DNA from: Sulfurimonas sp.
Lineage (GTDB): Bacteria > Campylobacterota > Campylobacteria > Campylobacterales > Sulfurimonadaceae
NCBI GenBank assembly: GCA_022712775.1
Contig: JAFLJZ010000007.1
Location: 1 to 5,780, forward strand
Length of the DNA stretch: 5,780 nucleotides
Direction: 5' to 3'
Each line of letters opens with the position of its first letter. Positions within the stretch are counted from its first letter, which is position 1. Below the pieces are notes generated by a model. That model saw only the letters and a program-made list of their open reading frames with translations. It was not told the DNA's origin and searched no databases. Below, piece by piece: positions 5,608 through 5,780 of the stretch. Position numbers and translations under genes: made by a program.

Positions 5608-5780
5608 ATGGCAAATCAAGGTCCTGCGTATTATTCACCATATCCTGCTGCTACTTATGAGGGTGTAATTACACCACCAGAAGGTAAAGCACTATTATTA
5701 GAAGATGTGGTTGATGAAGAAGTTGCAATGAGAGAAGTTGCAAGAGTAATGTTAACAAGCGAAAATGCAACAATTTTCCC
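5608..5780 (+). CDS. CO dehydrogenase beta subunit-like protein, likely oxidoreductase companion subunit (5' part)
   Basis: The first 57 codons are visible and run off the window's end. AGGAGA at 5598-5603 lies 4 nt before ATG 5608. The visible N-terminus begins with a Pro/Tyr-rich segment (GPAYYSPYPAATYEG), then 'ITPPEGKALLLEDVVDEEVAMREVARVMLTSENATIF'. From memory this matches proteins annotated as 'carbon monoxide dehydrogenase beta subunit family' in Aquificales and Sulfurimonas. There they are encoded with pyruvate or 2-oxoglutarate:ferredoxin oxidoreductase subunits and may correspond to the fifth (E) subunit of the Hydrogenobacter enzymes. The name does not imply CO oxidation. There is no signal peptide or membrane segment, so it should be cytoplasmic. 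The preceding ferredoxin-like gene supports this reading. The catalytic alpha, beta and gamma subunits would be expected just beyond the window. Confidence 0.6.
   Translation, partial: MANQGPAYYSPYPAATYEGVITPPEGKALLLEDVVDEEVAMREVARVMLTSENATIF

Noticed and set aside
5608..5780. Carbon monoxide dehydrogenase / acetyl-CoA synthase pathway
   Set aside because: Only a family name suggests it. The ferredoxin-like neighbour fits a 2-oxoacid oxidoreductase operon, and no CO dehydrogenase catalytic gene is visible.
1..5780. CRISPR array, insertion sequence, tRNA or prophage element
   Set aside because: No regularly spaced repeats, transposase-like frame with terminal repeats, tRNA cloverleaf or integrase-like protein was seen.

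Overview
The window looks like a chromosomal segment of a free-living, autotrophic member of the Campylobacterota (Sulfurimonas/Sulfurovum-like). Three things point there: strongly AT-rich genes and spacers; clear TATAAT-type -10 boxes without recognisable -35 boxes, typical of this phylum; and a right-hand operon start whose two genes resemble the small iron-sulfur subunit and the companion subunit of five-subunit 2-oxoacid:ferredoxin oxidoreductases of reductive-TCA-cycle bacteria. The genus is an inference from sequence memory, not a search result.

Layout, left to right. (1) 1-142: the last 46 codons of rpsI (ribosomal protein S9), closed by a strong intrinsic terminator at 163-197. (2) 245-3171: a two-gene + strand unit with its own -10 box. 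It encodes a membrane-anchored DUF945/YdgA-like protein (start corrected to 276) followed 1 nt later by a secreted family-5 ABC-transporter substrate-binding protein (start corrected to 1660). No permease or ATPase gene is adjacent. (3) 3180-4208: a convergent - strand gene for an exported, probably outer-membrane beta-barrel protein of unknown function, with a GTG start. Its stop codon lies 8 bp from the substrate-binding protein's stop. (4) 4209-4287: a compact divergent promoter region serving that gene and the next. (5) 4288-4929: a HAD-superfamily phosphatase of the phosphoglycolate phosphatase type, followed by a weak terminator-like hairpin. (6) 4930-5303: a 374-bp non-coding region with several inverted repeats, a 7-bp AT tandem repeat, a -10 box and a perfect 19-bp palindrome in the predicted leader of the next operon. 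(7) 5304 to the end: a two-cluster [4Fe-4S] ferredoxin-like subunit (81 aa) and the first 57 codons of a gene I place in the 'CO dehydrogenase beta subunit-like' family, which in Aquificales and Campylobacterota accompanies pyruvate or 2-oxoglutarate:ferredoxin oxidoreductase.

How the genes may work together. The right-hand operon probably supplies reductive carboxylation of acetyl-CoA or succinyl-CoA with low-potential electrons. The phosphatase upstream would fit general phosphoglycolate or nucleotide housekeeping. The envelope block (DUF945 protein, periplasmic binding protein, outer-membrane protein) may be linked functionally, but only adjacency supports this. I found no CRISPR array, insertion sequence, tRNA or phage element. 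The most promising unexplained signals are the leader palindrome at 5253-5271, the structured stretch at 5005-5068, the DUF945/binding-protein pairing, and the unnamed outer-membrane protein.
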